From Thermoplasmatales archaeon (GTDB lineage Archaea; Thermoplasmatota; Thermoplasmata; Thermoplasmatales; GCA-001856825), in the NCBI GenBank assembly GCA_014874235.1, contig JACWAC010000012.1, forward strand, positions 1 to 14,715: DNA of 14,715 bases, written 5' to 3'. The notes under the pieces are model-generated. The model was not told where the DNA came from and ran no database searches. It saw only the letters and a list, made by a program, of their open reading frames with translations. Position 1 is the stretch's first letter; each line of letters opens with the position of its first letter. Of the stretch, positions 6,981 to 13,918 are shown in pieces. Both the position numbers and the translations under genes were made by a program.

Positions 6981-6990
6981 AAATATAAAA
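6981..6990 (-). promoter_or_regulatory. TATA box of tRNA-Lys
   Basis: On the minus strand TTTTATATTT is centred about 25 bases before the first base of the tRNA, the normal archaeal spacing. It sits in the 36-base gap just after the tfb stop codon, so the tRNA can be transcribed independently of tfb. Confidence 0.7.
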
Positions 6991-6997
6991 ATGTCGA

Positions 6998-7948
6998 TTA
7001 GACTTCTACGTTTATTCCGAGTTTTTCAGTCAGTTCCTTGTACCTATTCCTGATGGTAACTTCTGTGACGCCAGCCACTTCAGCGACTTCTCTCTGCGTC
7101 CTTCTTTCATTCAAAGATATGCTTGCGATATAGATTGCCGCGGCAGCGACCCCCGTAGGTCCCCTTCCCGAAGTCAGATCTCTGTTCTCAGCCATTTTCA
7201 GTATTTCCATAGCTTTCTTCTTCGCATCATTGGAAAGCCTCAGTCTGTTACAGAACCTGTTGATGTAATCTTCGGGTCTTGAAGGAAATATTCCGAGCTG
7301 CAGGATTCTGCTCATCATCCTGTAAGTTCTTCCAATTTCCTTCTTCTTGATTCTTGTAACTGACGCGATCTCTTCCAGAGTCCTCGGTACTCCCATCTGC
7401 CTGCACGCTCCATAGATCGAACCGGCAACTACGCCTTCTATCGATCTTCCCCTTATCATGTTCTCCTTCACAGCTCTCCTGTAAATCACGGCAGCAGTCT
7501 CCCTTACATCCTTTGGCAAACTGAGGTTTGATGCCATTCTTTCCAGTTCCTGCAATGCCTGAGCTAGATTCCTCTCTGCTGCGTTTGAAACCTTGATTCT
7601 CCTCTGCCACTTCCTCAGTCTGTAGAGCTGAGCCCTGCTCTTTGTTGGAATGCTCTTCCCGTAAGAATCTTTGTTCTTCCAAGAAATCTCCGTGCTGAGT
7701 CCCTTGTCGTGAATCGTGTAAGTCATCGGAGCACCTGTCCTGGCCCTCGCCTCTGACTGCTCAGAATCGAATGCCCTCCAGTCAGGTCCCTGATCTATGA
7801 AGCTATCGTCAATAACAAGACCGCAATCCTGGCACACTAGCTCTCCTCGTTCGTAATCTCTAACCAAGTGTGTCGAACTGCACTCTGGGCACTTAGTTAC
7901 TTCTTCGAATAGGTCCCTCTTGTTTTTCTTTCCTGTCTCTTCAACCAT
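6998..7948 (-). CDS. tfb: transcription initiation factor B (TFB)
   Basis: This is the archaeal homologue of TFIIB: it binds TBP on the TATA box and the BRE and recruits RNA polymerase. Its 316 residues are full length. The zinc ribbon uses C20-x2-C23 and C39-x2-C42. The B-reader/linker region contains QGPDWRAFD at 53-61. Two cyclin repeats follow, at about 115-205 and 213-310, and the second ends in a helix-turn-helix (QREVAEVAGVTEVTIRNRYKEL) that contacts the BRE. All expected elements are present, so this looks like the general, housekeeping TFB. The start is ATG at 7948, with GAGGTGA 4 bases upstream. That Shine-Dalgarno contains the TGA stop of gar1, so the two genes form a translationally coupled operon. 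A gar1-tfb pairing recurs in other archaea. Confidence 0.97.
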   Translation of the reverse strand: MVEETGKKNKRDLFEEVTKCPECSSTHLVRDYERGELVCQDCGLVIDDSFIDQGPDWRAFDSEQSEARARTGAPMTYTIHDKGLSTEISWKNKDSYGKSIPTKSRAQLYRLRKWQRRIKVSNAAERNLAQALQELERMASNLSLPKDVRETAAVIYRRAVKENMIRGRSIEGVVAGSIYGACRQMGVPRTLEEIASVTRIKKKEIGRTYRMMSRILQLGIFPSRPEDYINRFCNRLRLSNDAKKKAMEILKMAENRDLTSGRGPTGVAAAAIYIASISLNERRTQREVAEVAGVTEVTIRNRYKELTEKLGINVEV

Positions 7949-7952
7949 TCTT

Positions 7953-7959
7953 TCACCTC
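7953..7959 (-). promoter_or_regulatory. tfb Shine-Dalgarno site overlapping the gar1 stop codon
   Basis: The minus strand reads GAGGTGA, AAGA, then ATG of tfb. The TGA in the Shine-Dalgarno is the gar1 stop codon, so ribosomes ending gar1 release on the tfb initiation site. Confidence 0.75.
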
Positions 7960-8168
7960 ACGTATACTTCCTTTGCCATAACTCCCTTTGAATCAATTGC
8001 TGCATAAGGTGCCTTGACAGGGCCAAATAATCTTGCGATCTTGCCGAGTGGTTTGCCCTCCTTCTCGAAGACCTTTGTAGATAACTGAACCTCCCTGTTC
8101 AACTTCGCTATAAGTTTTCCTTCTCTCACTCCTAAGACTGTACCTATTTTCTTAAGAGAATTAGGCAT
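7953..8168 (-). CDS. gar1: H/ACA ribonucleoprotein protein Gar1
   Basis: This small beta-barrel subunit of the archaeal H/ACA guide RNP binds Cbf5 and promotes substrate loading and turnover during RNA-guided pseudouridylation of rRNA. At 71 residues it is a normal size for archaeal Gar1. The family signature LGKIARLFGPVKAPYAAI lies at about 41-58 (usual form iGkV-x2-iFGPVxxPY), followed by the short last strand GVMAKEVYV. The start is ATG at 8168. No Shine-Dalgarno precedes it, but a strong TTATATAC box lies about 27 bases upstream, so the mRNA is probably leaderless. It is the first gene of a two-gene operon with tfb, separated by 4 bases. Its promoter is tucked between the pyrG stop codon and its own start. 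Confidence 0.92.
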   Translation of the reverse strand: MPNSLKKIGTVLGVREGKLIAKLNREVQLSTKVFEKEGKPLGKIARLFGPVKAPYAAIDSKGVMAKEVYVR

Positions 8169-8190
8169 AGGCCACTAATATGACCTTTTA

Positions 8191-8198
8191 GTATATAA
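8191..8198 (-). promoter_or_regulatory. TATA box of the gar1-tfb operon, abutting the pyrG stop
   Basis: The minus strand reads TAG (pyrG stop, 8199-8201), immediately followed by TTATATAC, centred about 27 bases before the gar1 ATG. This is a near-consensus box A at leaderless spacing. It implies gar1-tfb is transcribed separately from pyrG, although read-through is possible. Confidence 0.7.
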
Positions 8199-9830
8199 CT
8201 ATTTCGCAAATTTCTCCTGTTCTATAAAATTCTTTCTGCGTGTGCTGTTGTATTTGGATGCGGCCCTGACGAGTGCTTCGTGCAAAACTGATGGTTTTTC
8301 CGGTCTACTCTTGAACTCCGCATGGAACTGCGAACCCATGAAGAAAGGATGGTTTTCCACTTCCAGGATCTCCATTCTTACGTCGCTCAGATCGACAGCT
8401 GAGAAGATCAGTCCGTTTTTCTCAAGATCTCTGATGTATTTGGGATTCACTTCATACCTGTGTCTGTGCCTCTCTGAGACTTCTTCCTTACCATATATTT
8501 GAAATGCCATCGTGTTTTGCCTCAACTTGAGCTTTAAGTCGCCCAATCTCATCGTGCCGCCCATGTCGCTCACTCCAACCTGTTCCGGGAGTAGGTCTAT
8601 TACAGGATACTTTGTTTCAGGATTGAATTCTGTGGAATTAGCCCCGGTAAGTCCCAGAACATTTCTTGCAAACTCAATGACCGACAACTGGAAGCCCAGG
8701 CAGATGCCTAGCAACGGAATCTTGTTCTCCCTTGCAAACTTAATTGCCTTTATCTTCCCCTCTATCCCCCTGGGACCGAATCCTCCAGGGATCAGAATGC
8801 CATCAACCTCTCTCAGAGTCTCCTCTTCCTGCTCCGCGTTGTCTGAGTCTATCCACTTTATCTTGACGCCTATTCCTGTCTTTCCAGTAACGTGCATGAA
8901 TGTGTGCTCGTGAGATATGTACGAATCTTTGAGGTGAACATATTTTCCAACCACGCCTATTGTGACGTAGTGTGATGGATTTGTAATATTCTCTACCACT
9001 CCCTTCCAGAATTCCATCTTGGACTCGTTTGCCTTCAACCCCATCTTGTCCAGGATATAGTTGGGCAGTACAGTTTCATTCAACATAAGCGGCATTGAGA
9101 AAATGTCGCCAACGTCAGGTATTCCAATAACCGCTTTCTCGTCCACCTGAGTGAAAAGAGCAATTTTTTCCCTGAGGTCACGGTCCAGCTCTATCTCACT
9201 TCTGGCAATTATTGCATCCGGTTGGATACCTATCGACCTGAGTTCCTTCACGCTGTGCTGTGTTGGTTTTGTTTTTGGCTCTCCGACACTCCTTAGGGTC
9301 GGGACGTAAGTCACGTGGATGAAGAATATCCTTCCATCCTCTTCTAGTCTCATCTGTCTCAGTGCCTCCAAGAAGGGCATCGATTCTATGTCTCCGACAA
9401 CTCCCCCAACCTCGATCAAAACGATATCTGCGTTGTCTTCCAGACCAATCGATCTTATCCTTCTCTTAATCTCGTCAGTGATGTGTGGTATGATCTGCAC
9501 CGTGCTTCCAAGGAAGTCCCCCCTCCTCTCCTTCTCAATTACCCACTTGTAAATTTTCCCTGTAGTTAGATTGTTTCCACTCTTGAGATCTCTGCCTAGG
9601 AATCTTTCATAGTTGCCTAGATCAAGGTCCGTTTCGGTGCCATCGCTAAGAACAAAAACCTCTCCGTGCTGATACGGGTTCATTGTGCCAGCATCGTAAT
9701 TTATGTAAGGATCTATCTTTACGATGTCAACACTGTAATTTCTCTCCTTTAATATGTAAGCAAGGGAAGAAGTGATCGTTCCCTTTCCTATACCAGAAAT
9801 CACTCCTCCAGTAATTACTACAAAACGCAC
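8199..9830 (-). CDS. pyrG: CTP synthase
   Basis: It makes CTP from UTP, ATP and glutamine-derived ammonia, the last step of de novo pyrimidine nucleotide synthesis. It is full length at 543 residues. The synthetase domain (about 1-270) starts with the P-loop GGVISGIGKGTITSS (8-22) and has DLDLGNYERFLG (68-79) and GDIES (146-150). The class I glutaminase domain (about 290-530) carries nucleophile Cys377 in GICLGFQ, the oxyanion-region GGFGPRG, and the H503-x-E505 pair in QFHAEFKSRP. Several usually invariant neighbours differ: GVVGDIE for GTVGDIE, CLGFQ for CLGMQ, FHAEF for FHPEF. The catalytic residues remain. The start is GTG at 9830, with no Shine-Dalgarno. A GATTAATATC box lies about 24 bases upstream, and a stronger TTTTATATA about 57 bases upstream. 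It is divergent from polB, sharing a 137-base promoter region. Confidence 0.97.
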   Translation of the reverse strand: MRFVVITGGVISGIGKGTITSSLAYILKERNYSVDIVKIDPYINYDAGTMNPYQHGEVFVLSDGTETDLDLGNYERFLGRDLKSGNNLTTGKIYKWVIEKERRGDFLGSTVQIIPHITDEIKRRIRSIGLEDNADIVLIEVGGVVGDIESMPFLEALRQMRLEEDGRIFFIHVTYVPTLRSVGEPKTKPTQHSVKELRSIGIQPDAIIARSEIELDRDLREKIALFTQVDEKAVIGIPDVGDIFSMPLMLNETVLPNYILDKMGLKANESKMEFWKGVVENITNPSHYVTIGVVGKYVHLKDSYISHEHTFMHVTGKTGIGVKIKWIDSDNAEQEEETLREVDGILIPGGFGPRGIEGKIKAIKFARENKIPLLGICLGFQLSVIEFARNVLGLTGANSTEFNPETKYPVIDLLPEQVGVSDMGGTMRLGDLKLKLRQNTMAFQIYGKEEVSERHRHRYEVNPKYIRDLEKNGLIFSAVDLSDVRMEILEVENHPFFMGSQFHAEFKSRPEKPSVLHEALVRAASKYNSTRRKNFIEQEKFAK

Positions 9831-9967
9831 ATCTCTTATTTCTAAGTTGATATTAATCTTTTTTGAGGACCTTTTTCCTGAGTATATAAAATGGCTAAAA
9901 AGGAGACCTTAACCGCAATCGTAGGCTTTCCAAAAAAGTATATTTGAAATGATACCATGATAACACA
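9831..9967. promoter_or_regulatory. divergent pyrG/polB promoter region with three TATA-like boxes
   Basis: On the plus strand GTATATTT (9938-9945), preceded by an A-run, is centred about 26 bases before the polB ATG and is the likely polB box A. On the minus strand GATTAATATC (9849-9858) lies about 24 bases before the pyrG GTG, the leaderless spacing. A third box at 9882-9892 reads TTTTATATAC on the minus strand and GTATATAAA on the plus strand. It could give pyrG a second start with a leader of about 30 bases, or an upstream polB start. Confidence 0.55.
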
Positions 9968-12286
9968 ATGGAAGACGAGATTAGGGTAATCACTTCATCA
10001 TACTACAGCGAAAACGGGTTACCCATATTAGAGATTTTTGGAAGGAATATGAAGGGAGAATCATTTGTACTTCTCTATAAGAAATTCCTGCCATACTTCT
10101 TTGCCATAGAACCTACCCCGGACGAAGAAAGAAGGCTGAGAGCGGTCGAAGAAATGGTGAACGTGGAAGAGAAACAGCTCTGGTACAAGGGGAAGGAAAG
10201 GAAGGCAGTGAAGTTCACCTGCAAGTCACCCTGGCGTGTTCCCGAGTTCAGGAAATACATCTCTGATATGAACAGGGTGTTGGCAGCCGACATCCCGTTC
10301 CATTTCAGGTTCTATTACGATTTTGACCTTGGAAGCTGCGTCAAGTTCAAGGGGAACGAAACAAAGAACGAGAAGTTCACAGTCGATCACGTTGTCACTA
10401 TAGACAGTATAGAAAGAACAACAGATTTCCTACCGCCGATGAAAATTCTCAGCTTTGACATAGAGAACAGCATAAAGACCCAGCAGCTGTACGTCATCGG
10501 TTATACGATCAGTTTCAAGGGCAATTATACCGACGGTGCAATCTCGGGTGAACCTAGGGACATCCTGGAGAAATTCATCCAGCTCGTGAGAAATGAAGAC
10601 CCCGATGTAATCACCGGCTACAACATAGACGGTTACGACCTTCCCTTCCTTGCAAAACTGGCTTCCAAAGAAAACATATCGATGTATCTTGGAAGGGACA
10701 CGAACATCCCCCAGAGGATACAGGACCAATTCTGGAGAATTCACGGTAGGGTCGTGGCAGATGCGTGGTGGAATGTCAAGCGGGAAATCCACCCAAAGCA
10801 GGAGACCCTCGCCTACGTTTCCCAGGAACTCCTGGGTGAAACCAAGGGGGACGTTGACCGGCTGAGCATTGAACAGGAATGGCAAAAGGACAAAGAGAGG
10901 GTCATAAAGTACTGCATCAAAGACGCATACCTTGCTCTCAAGATTTTAGAAAAAATAGATGTGATTGAGAAATACGAAAACATGAGCACAGTATCTATGA
11001 TCCCCCTTGACGATGTCTGGAACTCTGGAAACTCTACTCTCATTGACTCGCTGGTGATAAGGGAGGCTGACAGAAGGGGAATAGCCGTTCCGATGAACAA
11101 TTTCATAACACAGAATGCGGAAAAGATTGAGGGAGGTTACGTTCATTCTATAGAACCCGGTCTCTACGACATGGTTGCCGTTATGGACTTCAAGAGCATG
11201 TATCCCAACCTGATGATAAAGTACAACATATGTTTCACAACGATGTCCCCCGAGGGAGAGGTGGTCTCTCCCAACGGGACAAGATTTCTTTCGATTGATG
11301 TGAAGAGGGGACTTATACCCGAACTGCTGGAGAAGCTAATGAAGACCAGGGACGGTTACAAGGAGATGATGAGGAAGGAAGCAGACTCTGACAAGAAGAG
11401 GTATCTCGACAGCATGCAGAGCCAGGTGAAGGTTCTGATGAATTCATTCTACGGAGTCTTTGCATCCAGTTTCTACAGGTTCACCGATCAGAATATCGGG
11501 TCCAGCATAACAGCATTCGCGAGAGAGGCGATCAAAGGGATAATCAACGATTTCACGACCAACGGAATTCAGGTTGTTTACGGTGACACGGATTCCATTT
11601 TCGTGAAGACGGGCAAGGATACGGTTGATGAAGCGCTCGTACTGACGAACAGACTGAAGGACGAGATATCGAAGAAACTGGGGATAGTGATTGAAGTGGA
11701 ACGGGTACTGGACCCTCTGTTTTCGCACGGTGCAAAGAAGAGATATGCAGGTAAAGTCCTGTTTCCAAGACAGGATGAGGGTAACATGGTGGTCAGGGGA
11801 TATGAGATCAGAAGAACCGACTCCTTTGATCTTCAGTCCGATGCACTCACGGAAATATTCAACCACATACTCGACAGGGATGTCAACGGAGCTCTAAGGA
11901 GAGCCAAAGAGATAATAACCGACGTGAGGGGAGGTAGAGTTGAAGCGGACAAGCTTGTAATTTCCAGATCAGTCAAGGAGTTCGAAATCTACAAGGAGAT
12001 GGATTCTCTGGCAAACGTTCAGGCCGCGAAGAAGCTCATGAAGATGGGAAGAGAATTTGTCCCCGGAATGAAGGTCTCGTGGATAGTAGTCGACAGCAAA
12101 AATCGTCCTCAAGTGGTTGAACCTTACATTCCAAATGTGACATTCAGCTTCAAGCCTGATTACGACTATTATGCAGATAGAGTCGCTCAGACCCTTTCAA
12201 GGATAACTGAGGTGTTCAACGTTGACGAATCGTCCCTCAAGACCAATGAGATCAGACGGAAGAGTACCTTGGAAGATTTTTTTTGA
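9968..12286 (+). CDS. polB: family B DNA polymerase with proofreading exonuclease
   Basis: This is an archaeal replicative or repair DNA polymerase, 772 residues, typical for PolB. After an N-terminal domain, the 3'-5' exonuclease has Exo I LSFDIE (D164, E166), Exo II TGYNIDGYDLPF (N219, D224) and Exo III YCIKDA (Y315, D319). The polymerase domain has motif A VMDFKSMYPNLM (D407, Y412), motif B KVLMNSFYG (K488, N492, Y495) and motif C YGDTDS (D540, D542), then KKRYAGK in the thumb-proximal region. All catalytic acidic residues are present, so both activities should work. The last residues, KSTLEDFF, look like a PCNA-binding PIP box with Lys in place of the first Gln. The start is ATG at 9968; no Shine-Dalgarno is present, and a TATA box lies about 26 bases upstream. 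The pilus ATPase gene follows after 38 bases but has its own TATA-like box. Confidence 0.97.
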   Translation: MEDEIRVITSSYYSENGLPILEIFGRNMKGESFVLLYKKFLPYFFAIEPTPDEERRLRAVEEMVNVEEKQLWYKGKERKAVKFTCKSPWRVPEFRKYISDMNRVLAADIPFHFRFYYDFDLGSCVKFKGNETKNEKFTVDHVVTIDSIERTTDFLPPMKILSFDIENSIKTQQLYVIGYTISFKGNYTDGAISGEPRDILEKFIQLVRNEDPDVITGYNIDGYDLPFLAKLASKENISMYLGRDTNIPQRIQDQFWRIHGRVVADAWWNVKREIHPKQETLAYVSQELLGETKGDVDRLSIEQEWQKDKERVIKYCIKDAYLALKILEKIDVIEKYENMSTVSMIPLDDVWNSGNSTLIDSLVIREADRRGIAVPMNNFITQNAEKIEGGYVHSIEPGLYDMVAVMDFKSMYPNLMIKYNICFTTMSPEGEVVSPNGTRFLSIDVKRGLIPELLEKLMKTRDGYKEMMRKEADSDKKRYLDSMQSQVKVLMNSFYGVFASSFYRFTDQNIGSSITAFAREAIKGIINDFTTNGIQVVYGDTDSIFVKTGKDTVDEALVLTNRLKDEISKKLGIVIEVERVLDPLFSHGAKKRYAGKVLFPRQDEGNMVVRGYEIRRTDSFDLQSDALTEIFNHILDRDVNGALRRAKEIITDVRGGRVEADKLVISRSVKEFEIYKEMDSLANVQAAKKLMKMGREFVPGMKVSWIVVDSKNRPQVVEPYIPNVTFSFKPDYDYYADRVAQTLSRITEVFNVDESSLKTNEIRRKSTLEDFF

Positions 12287-12296
12287 ATAGAAAACA

Positions 12297-12304
12297 TTAT
12301 TTAT
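12297..12304 (+). promoter_or_regulatory. probable TATA box of the secretion ATPase gene
   Basis: TTATTTAT is centred about 25 bases before the GTG start at 12325, starting 11 bases after the polB stop codon. There is no Shine-Dalgarno before the GTG, so a leaderless mRNA starting here is likely. Confidence 0.5.
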
Positions 12305-12324
12305 GCTTAGTGTAAATCATCACT

Positions 12325-13908
12325 GTGCCTGTCGATCCTCTTAACGATGAGTTTTCTCGAGGGAAGTTAGATCTCAAAGGCGATATGAAGGAGGATATGG
12401 CAATTAAAGAGTATGAAACTCTTGATGCCTATTCGGTCACCGATTTAATCCAGATAAGGATACTTCTGAACAAGGAAACGGGGACTCTTCTTTACAAGGT
12501 GGTATTGCCAGAACTTGGCAGCGACGAATCTGCGACACTTGAATGGTTAAGGGACAGCTTGTTCAGTATCTTGGAAAGGAGTTCTGAAATACCCAACGTG
12601 AGAGAGAGGGAAAAGTACCTTAGCGAGAAGGTCGCATCGCACATTGAAAGGAAAGGGCTTAATTTGGAAGAGGCAATGATGAGATACCTTCAATACCTTA
12701 TCACAAGAGACTACCTTGGTTATGGCAAGATAGACCCACTTATGAAGGACGGAAACGTAGAGGACATATCGTGCGATGGCATCGGCATACCCATCTACGT
12801 TTACCATCGGAAGTACCAATACGTGAGAACAAATTTGATTTTTGATAACGGTCAAGAACTGAACAATTTCATTGTGTATCTTGCTCAAAAAGGGAACAAG
12901 CAGATCTCTGTTTCTGATCCTATTCTGGATGCGTCGACTCCAGAGGGGAACAGAATCAATGCAACGTTTGGAAATGAGGTTACTCCAAGGGGCGGTACCT
13001 TCACAATCAGGTTATTCAAGGAGGTGCCTTTCACCCCAACAGATCTAGTGATGCTCAAGACAGCATCACCAGAATTGTTGGCCTACCTGTGGTTAGCGAT
13101 CGAGAATGGAAGGAACATAATAGTTCTGGGAGGAACGGGAGTGGGAAAGACGTCAACGCTCAATGCGATCGCACTATTCGTTCCACCCAACTCCAAGGTA
13201 GTGAGCATAGAAGACACCAAAGAGATCAACATACCTCACAGAAACTGGATATCAGCAGTAACAAGAAGTGGTGTTGGAGAAGGAAGATTTGTGACCGGAA
13301 AGGCCGCTGGGGAGATCGACATGTTTGACCTCCTCGTAAGTGCCCTCAGGCAACGGCCAGATTACATGATAGTCGGTGAGGTCAGGGGGAAGGAAGCGTA
13401 CAACCTCTTTCAAGCAATGACCATGGGCCAGACCACGCTGACAACAATGCATGCAGAGTCTATAGACGACCTGATTTTAAGACTGGAAAACAGGCCACTC
13501 AACATTCCGAGAACTATGCTGACTTCAATCAACTGCGTTGTCAAGCAGTCAATGGTGAAGTTGGGAGGGAGAAAGGAGAGGAGAATAACCGAGGTGTCAG
13601 AGATTGTAAGACTCGATCCAGAATCAAACGAGCTTATATTCAACACAATTTTTTCATGGGACCCCACAACAGACAAGATCCTGTTTTCAGGAAAGTCCCA
13701 CGGCGTAATGGAGCTAGCCGAAGGACAGGAATACGGTGGTGATAGGATAAGAGACGAACTTGAAAGAAGAGCGGACGTCATTAGGTCTCTCGCAGAAAAG
13801 AATGTTACCAGTTACACCGAGATATGGGACTATCTCAGGAGTTATTCTGTGAATCCCTCAGGCTTGTATACTGATATCAAGAGAGGAATTGACTCAGGGA
13901 GGGATTGA
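12325..13908 (+). CDS. type II/IV secretion system ATPase (archaeal pilus/archaellum type)
   Basis: This is a cytoplasmic hexameric ATPase of the GspE/VirB11/ArlI superfamily that powers assembly of a type IV pilus-like filament. It has 527 residues. An N-terminal domain of about 245 residues, including YGKIDPLMKDGNVEDISCDG at 133-152, is characteristic of archaeal members. The RecA-like domain has Walker A GGTGVGKT (269-276), the Asp box VVSIEDTKE (292-300), Walker B MIVGEVRG (348-355) and the His box TTMHAES (373-379). All catalytic parts are intact. The start is GTG at 12325, with a TATA-like box at leaderless spacing. The next gene is a TadC/ArlJ-like platform protein, the usual partner. 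Upstream is polB rather than arlH or other archaellum genes, so a pilus or secretion role is as likely as an archaellum motor. ArlI, GspE2 or UpsE-type function cannot be separated here. Confidence 0.9.
   Translation: MPVDPLNDEFSRGKLDLKGDMKEDMAIKEYETLDAYSVTDLIQIRILLNKETGTLLYKVVLPELGSDESATLEWLRDSLFSILERSSEIPNVREREKYLSEKVASHIERKGLNLEEAMMRYLQYLITRDYLGYGKIDPLMKDGNVEDISCDGIGIPIYVYHRKYQYVRTNLIFDNGQELNNFIVYLAQKGNKQISVSDPILDASTPEGNRINATFGNEVTPRGGTFTIRLFKEVPFTPTDLVMLKTASPELLAYLWLAIENGRNIIVLGGTGVGKTSTLNAIALFVPPNSKVVSIEDTKEINIPHRNWISAVTRSGVGEGRFVTGKAAGEIDMFDLLVSALRQRPDYMIVGEVRGKEAYNLFQAMTMGQTTLTTMHAESIDDLILRLENRPLNIPRTMLTSINCVVKQSMVKLGGRKERRITEVSEIVRLDPESNELIFNTIFSWDPTTDKILFSGKSHGVMELAEGQEYGGDRIRDELERRADVIRSLAEKNVTSYTEIWDYLRSYSVNPSGLYTDIKRGIDSGRD
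13897..13905 (+). promoter_or_regulatory. strong Shine-Dalgarno site inside the 3' end of the ATPase gene
   Basis: GGGAGGGAT closely matches the archaeal Shine-Dalgarno (GGAGGTGAT). GGAGG ends 7 bases before CTG 13910 and 16 bases before TTG 13919, and it overlaps the last ATPase codons. It indicates that the platform protein is translated from the ATPase mRNA. Confidence 0.6.
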
Positions 13909-13918
13909 CCTGCCTAGC

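Noticed and set aside
6812..6988. A 58-codon plus-strand ORF containing GPVGIEPTT
   Set aside because: It runs antisense through tRNA-Lys. The GPVGIEPTT string is the usual false peptide produced by translating the complement of a tRNA T arm.
7248..7682. A 144-codon minus-strand ORF within tfb
   Set aside because: It is an alternative frame of tfb rich in charged residues with no recognisable domain; the tfb frame has all expected motifs.
9891..9947. An 18-codon ORF (MAKKETLTAIVG...) upstream of polB
   Set aside because: It begins immediately after a TATA-like box, so a transcript from that box would start downstream of its ATG. It has no Shine-Dalgarno and no sign of conservation.
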